Shown here: piece after piece, positions 4,779 to 6,078 of the stretch
Position numbering within the stretch: the first letter of the stretch is position 1
Layout of the letters: the number at the start of each line of letters is the position of its first letter
Origin: Pseudomonadota bacterium
Lineage (GTDB): Bacteria; Pseudomonadota; Alphaproteobacteria; Rhizobiales; Devosiaceae
NCBI GenBank assembly: GCA_023415605.1
Contig: JAEZKB010000022.1
Coordinates: 1 to 6,078 of the forward strand
Direction: 5' to 3'
Length of the DNA: 6,078 bases
Position numbers and translations under genes: made by a program
The notes under the pieces: model-generated
Told to the model about the DNA's origin: nothing
Seen by the model: the letters and a program-made list of their open reading frames with translations, nothing else
Databases searched by the model: none

Positions 4779-5279
4779 TCAGTTCGGCTTGTCGGACGAC
4801 TGCGCCGCCTGACCGGCTGCGGTCAAGTTGGCGACGTTCTGCTGGTAGAGGCGGAGGAAGTCGACCGGCTCGATCATCAGCGGTGCGAAGCCGCCCTGCT
4901 GGGTGACATTAGCTAGCACCTGGCGGGCGAACGGGAAGATCAGCCGCGGGCCTTCGACCATCAGCAGGATCGGCATCTGCGCTTCGGGTACGTTCTTGAC
5001 CCGGAACACGCCGCCATAGACCAGCTCGACATTAAAGAGCACGGTCTTGTCGCGCTCGGCCTTGGCCGTCATCGTGATCTCGACAGCATAGATGTCGTCG
5101 GCCTGCTTCTTGACGCCGACCGAGATGTTGAGATTGGCCGGACCGCCAGCGCCGCCGGCCAGCATCGAACCGGGTGCGCCTGGATTCTCGAAGCTGAGAT
5201 CGCGGATATACTGACCGACGAGGTTGAAGCTCGGGGTCGTCTGGGCGGCAGCCGGAGCGCTCGCGTTTTCGTCGGCCAT
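4779..5279 (-). CDS. secB: Protein-export chaperone SecB
   Basis: SecB is a cytosolic tetrameric chaperone that keeps precursor proteins unfolded and passes them to SecA for export. With the start chosen here the product has 166 residues. An acidic, alanine-rich N-terminus (1-17) precedes the conserved core: QYIRDLSFENP (23-33), a beta-rich middle with NLNISVGVKKQADDIYAVEITMT (49-71 region), and the signature block PRLIFPFARQVLANVTQQGG / FAPLMIEPVDFLRLYQQ (111-147). The ATG at 5279-5277 is preferred over an in-frame GTG at 5321 because GAGGGA lies 8 nt before the ATG and family members start just ahead of such an acidic tail. It lies 81 bp downstream of fxsA and ends against the shared hairpin. 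The window shows no clear separate promoter, so it may be read from the fxsA promoter. Confidence 0.96.
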   Translation of the reverse strand: MADENASAPAAAQTTPSFNLVGQYIRDLSFENPGAPGSMLAGGAGGPANLNISVGVKKQADDIYAVEITMTAKAERDKTVLFNVELVYGGVFRVKNVPEAQMPILLMVEGPRLIFPFARQVLANVTQQGGFAPLMIEPVDFLRLYQQNVANLTAAGQAAQSSDKPN

Positions 5280-5329
5280 CTGGGAATTCCCTCTGAAACT
5301 TTTCGGCCCGCTGGCTACCACTTTCGCCC

Positions 5330-5360
5330 CAAGCTCACAAGCACAGGGGTTTGGAGCTTG
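5330..5360. repeat. Inverted repeat directly after the fxsA stop
   Basis: CAAGCTC (5330-5336) and GAGCTTG (5354-5360) form a perfect 7-bp inverted repeat around a 17-bp loop, abutting the fxsA stop codon on the minus strand. An overlapping CCCC (5327-5330) and GGGG (5346-5349) can make a competing stem. No T-run follows, so it is not a clear intrinsic terminator; partial attenuation, mRNA stabilisation or a secB operator are possible. Confidence 0.4.
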
Positions 5361-5816
5361 CTAACGCTGCCGATAATCGTCGTGGTCCAGATCGATGACG
5401 TCGGGCTGCTCCGGCGGCCGCGGCGACCGACCAAAGCCGGCGCCCGCCATGGGGACGACCTGGATGCGCGATCTGAGGAAGGCATAGATCGCCGCCCGGA
5501 CCGGCGGCAGCAGCAAGAGGATGCCGATGATGTCGGAGAAGTACCCCGGCAACAGCAGCATCAGACCACCCGCCCCGATCAACGCCGCGTCGGCCATCGC
5601 CTTGGCAGGCACCTGGCCGCGGTTCATCTGATGGCGCATGTCATTGAACACCGCCATGCCCTGGTAGCGCAGCACCAGCGAACCCACGACCGCAGTGATC
5701 AGCACCCCGGCCAAAGTCGGCCACAGGCCAATGGCATTGCCGATGACCACGAAGAACGCGATCTCGATCAGCGGCACCACCATGAACGTCAGAAACAGGA
5801 TCCGGCCCAGGCCCAT
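5361..5816 (-). CDS. fxsA: FxsA family cytoplasmic membrane protein
   Basis: FxsA proteins are small inner-membrane proteins. The E. coli member was named because extra copies relieve exclusion of phage T7 by the F plasmid; its physiological role is not settled. The product (151 residues from this start) has hydrophobic segments at about 5-28, 31-49 and 78-103, with Glu18 in the first, and the family hallmark PGYFSDIIGILLLLPPVR (90-107). A Gly/Pro-rich stretch then leads to an acidic C-terminus, VIDLDHDDYRQR, likely cytoplasmic. The ATG at 5816 is preferred over an adjacent in-frame TTG at 5819 because AGGAG lies 6 nt before the ATG and only 3 nt before the TTG. It is leftward, upstream of secB, and divergent from the Tim44-like gene; secB-fxsA-tim44 is a recurrent arrangement in Rhizobiales. 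Confidence 0.92.
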   Translation of the reverse strand: MGLGRILFLTFMVVPLIEIAFFVVIGNAIGLWPTLAGVLITAVVGSLVLRYQGMAVFNDMRHQMNRGQVPAKAMADAALIGAGGLMLLLPGYFSDIIGILLLLPPVRAAIYAFLRSRIQVVPMAGAGFGRSPRPPEQPDVIDLDHDDYRQR

Positions 5817-5881
5817 CAATCTCTCCTTGGCCTCGCGACAAAATCTCGCCCAATCGTGAACTGGTTTCGAGGTGAGGCTTT

Positions 5882-5895
5882 CCCTATATATAGGG
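5882..5895. promoter_or_regulatory. 14-bp perfect palindrome with overlapping bidirectional -10 elements
   Basis: CCCTATATATAGGG is self-complementary and lies mid-way in the divergent fxsA / Tim44-like gap, with TT...AA extending the symmetry after one mismatch on each side. It contains CTATAT on both strands (5884-5889 plus; 5893-5888 minus), the rhizobial -10 consensus. No good CTTGAC -35 is visible at the right spacing on either strand (CTGGTT at 5861-5866 on the plus strand is poor), so a regulator-dependent promoter or a repressor site is possible. Confidence 0.45.
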
Positions 5896-5951
5896 GAACA
5901 CGCGGCGCTTTCGAGACGCTGCCCCCGATCCTGAACCGGTGCATGATTTCT

Positions 5952-6078
5952 ATGGACGACTTTTTCGATCTTCCCACGCTCATCGTCATCGGCCTCGCGA
6001 TCTTCATTCTGTTCCGTCTCCGCTCTGTGCTGGGGACCCGCACCGGCAATGAGCGCTCGCCGCTCGAGCGCCGCAATG
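5952..6078 (+). CDS. Tim44-like membrane-anchored protein, N-terminal part only
   Basis: Only the first 42 codons or so are in the window; the frame is open to the right edge. The peptide starts MDDFFDLPTL, has one hydrophobic segment (about residues 9-23, LPTLIVIGLAIFILF) and then a basic RLRSVLGTRTGNER stretch. This layout, and the RSVLG.RTGNER motif in particular, is typical of alphaproteobacterial Tim44-like proteins, in which an N-terminal membrane anchor leads to a cytoplasmic PF04280 domain. The family is related to the mitochondrial import motor scaffold Tim44; its bacterial role is unclear. An in-frame ATG at 5943 would add three residues. Neither start has a good Shine-Dalgarno; 5952 is chosen on resemblance to homologues. 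The position after fxsA supports the call. The domain itself lies outside the window. Confidence 0.78.
   Translation, partial: MDDFFDLPTLIVIGLAIFILFRLRSVLGTRTGNERSPLERRN

Noticed and set aside
5280..5321. N-terminal extension of SecB from an upstream GTG
   Set aside because: The downstream ATG has a well-spaced GAGGGA and gives the usual length and acidic N-terminus.
1..6078. Mobile elements, CRISPR arrays, tRNA or rRNA genes, defence or biosynthetic cassettes
   Set aside because: No spaced repeats, transposase-like products, terminal repeats, RNA gene signatures or accessory gene content; all coding genes are conserved housekeeping genes in a conserved order.

Overview
This window looks like the origin-proximal housekeeping core of an alphaproteobacterial chromosome, most likely from the Hyphomicrobiales (Rhizobiales), with a Devosia-like feel. 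The evidence is the gene order hemJ-hemE | maf-aroE-coaE-dnaQ | secB-fxsA-tim44, the protein sequences, the GC-rich coding style and the cell-cycle motifs. The genus is a guess from general resemblance; the order-level placement is firmer. I see no mobile element, prophage, CRISPR array, tRNA or rRNA.

Layout. Positions 1-78 are the gap downstream of hemJ, holding a GC-rich hairpin and a weak candidate promoter for a leftward gene outside the window (rho is commonly there in this lineage). hemE (uroporphyrinogen decarboxylase) and hemJ (protoporphyrinogen oxidase) form a leftward, tightly packed haem pair. Positions 1547-1970 are a 424-bp gene-free divergent region. Rightward from it runs a compact operon, maf-aroE-coaE-dnaQ, with junctions of 4-nt overlap, 1-nt overlap and 5-nt gap. 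A GC-rich hairpin separates dnaQ from the convergent leftward pair fxsA-secB. At the right edge, a divergent gap with a perfect 14-bp palindrome precedes the first 42 or so codons of a Tim44-like membrane-anchored protein, cut by the window end.

The most notable element is the 424-bp hemE-maf gap, a strong candidate for the chromosomal replication origin. The Caulobacter origin also lies beside hemE. This gap holds two perfect TTAA-N7-TTAA CtrA-type sites, one perfect DnaA box plus several partial ones, five GANTC (CcrM) sites, a short AT-rich tract next to hemE and a 6-bp-arm hairpin flanked by GACTCG direct repeats. The perfect DnaA box overlaps the predicted -10 of the maf operon promoter, which would start transcription almost at the maf ATG. 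This would tie expression of a nucleotide-sanitising enzyme, a CoA kinase and the replicative proofreading subunit to initiator binding. The RP001/PpsR (DUF299) gene often found between the origin and maf in alphaproteobacteria is absent here.

The coding genes are ordinary and intact with their catalytic motifs present. I found no undescribed protein system; the novelty, if any, is in the regulatory architecture of the origin region.
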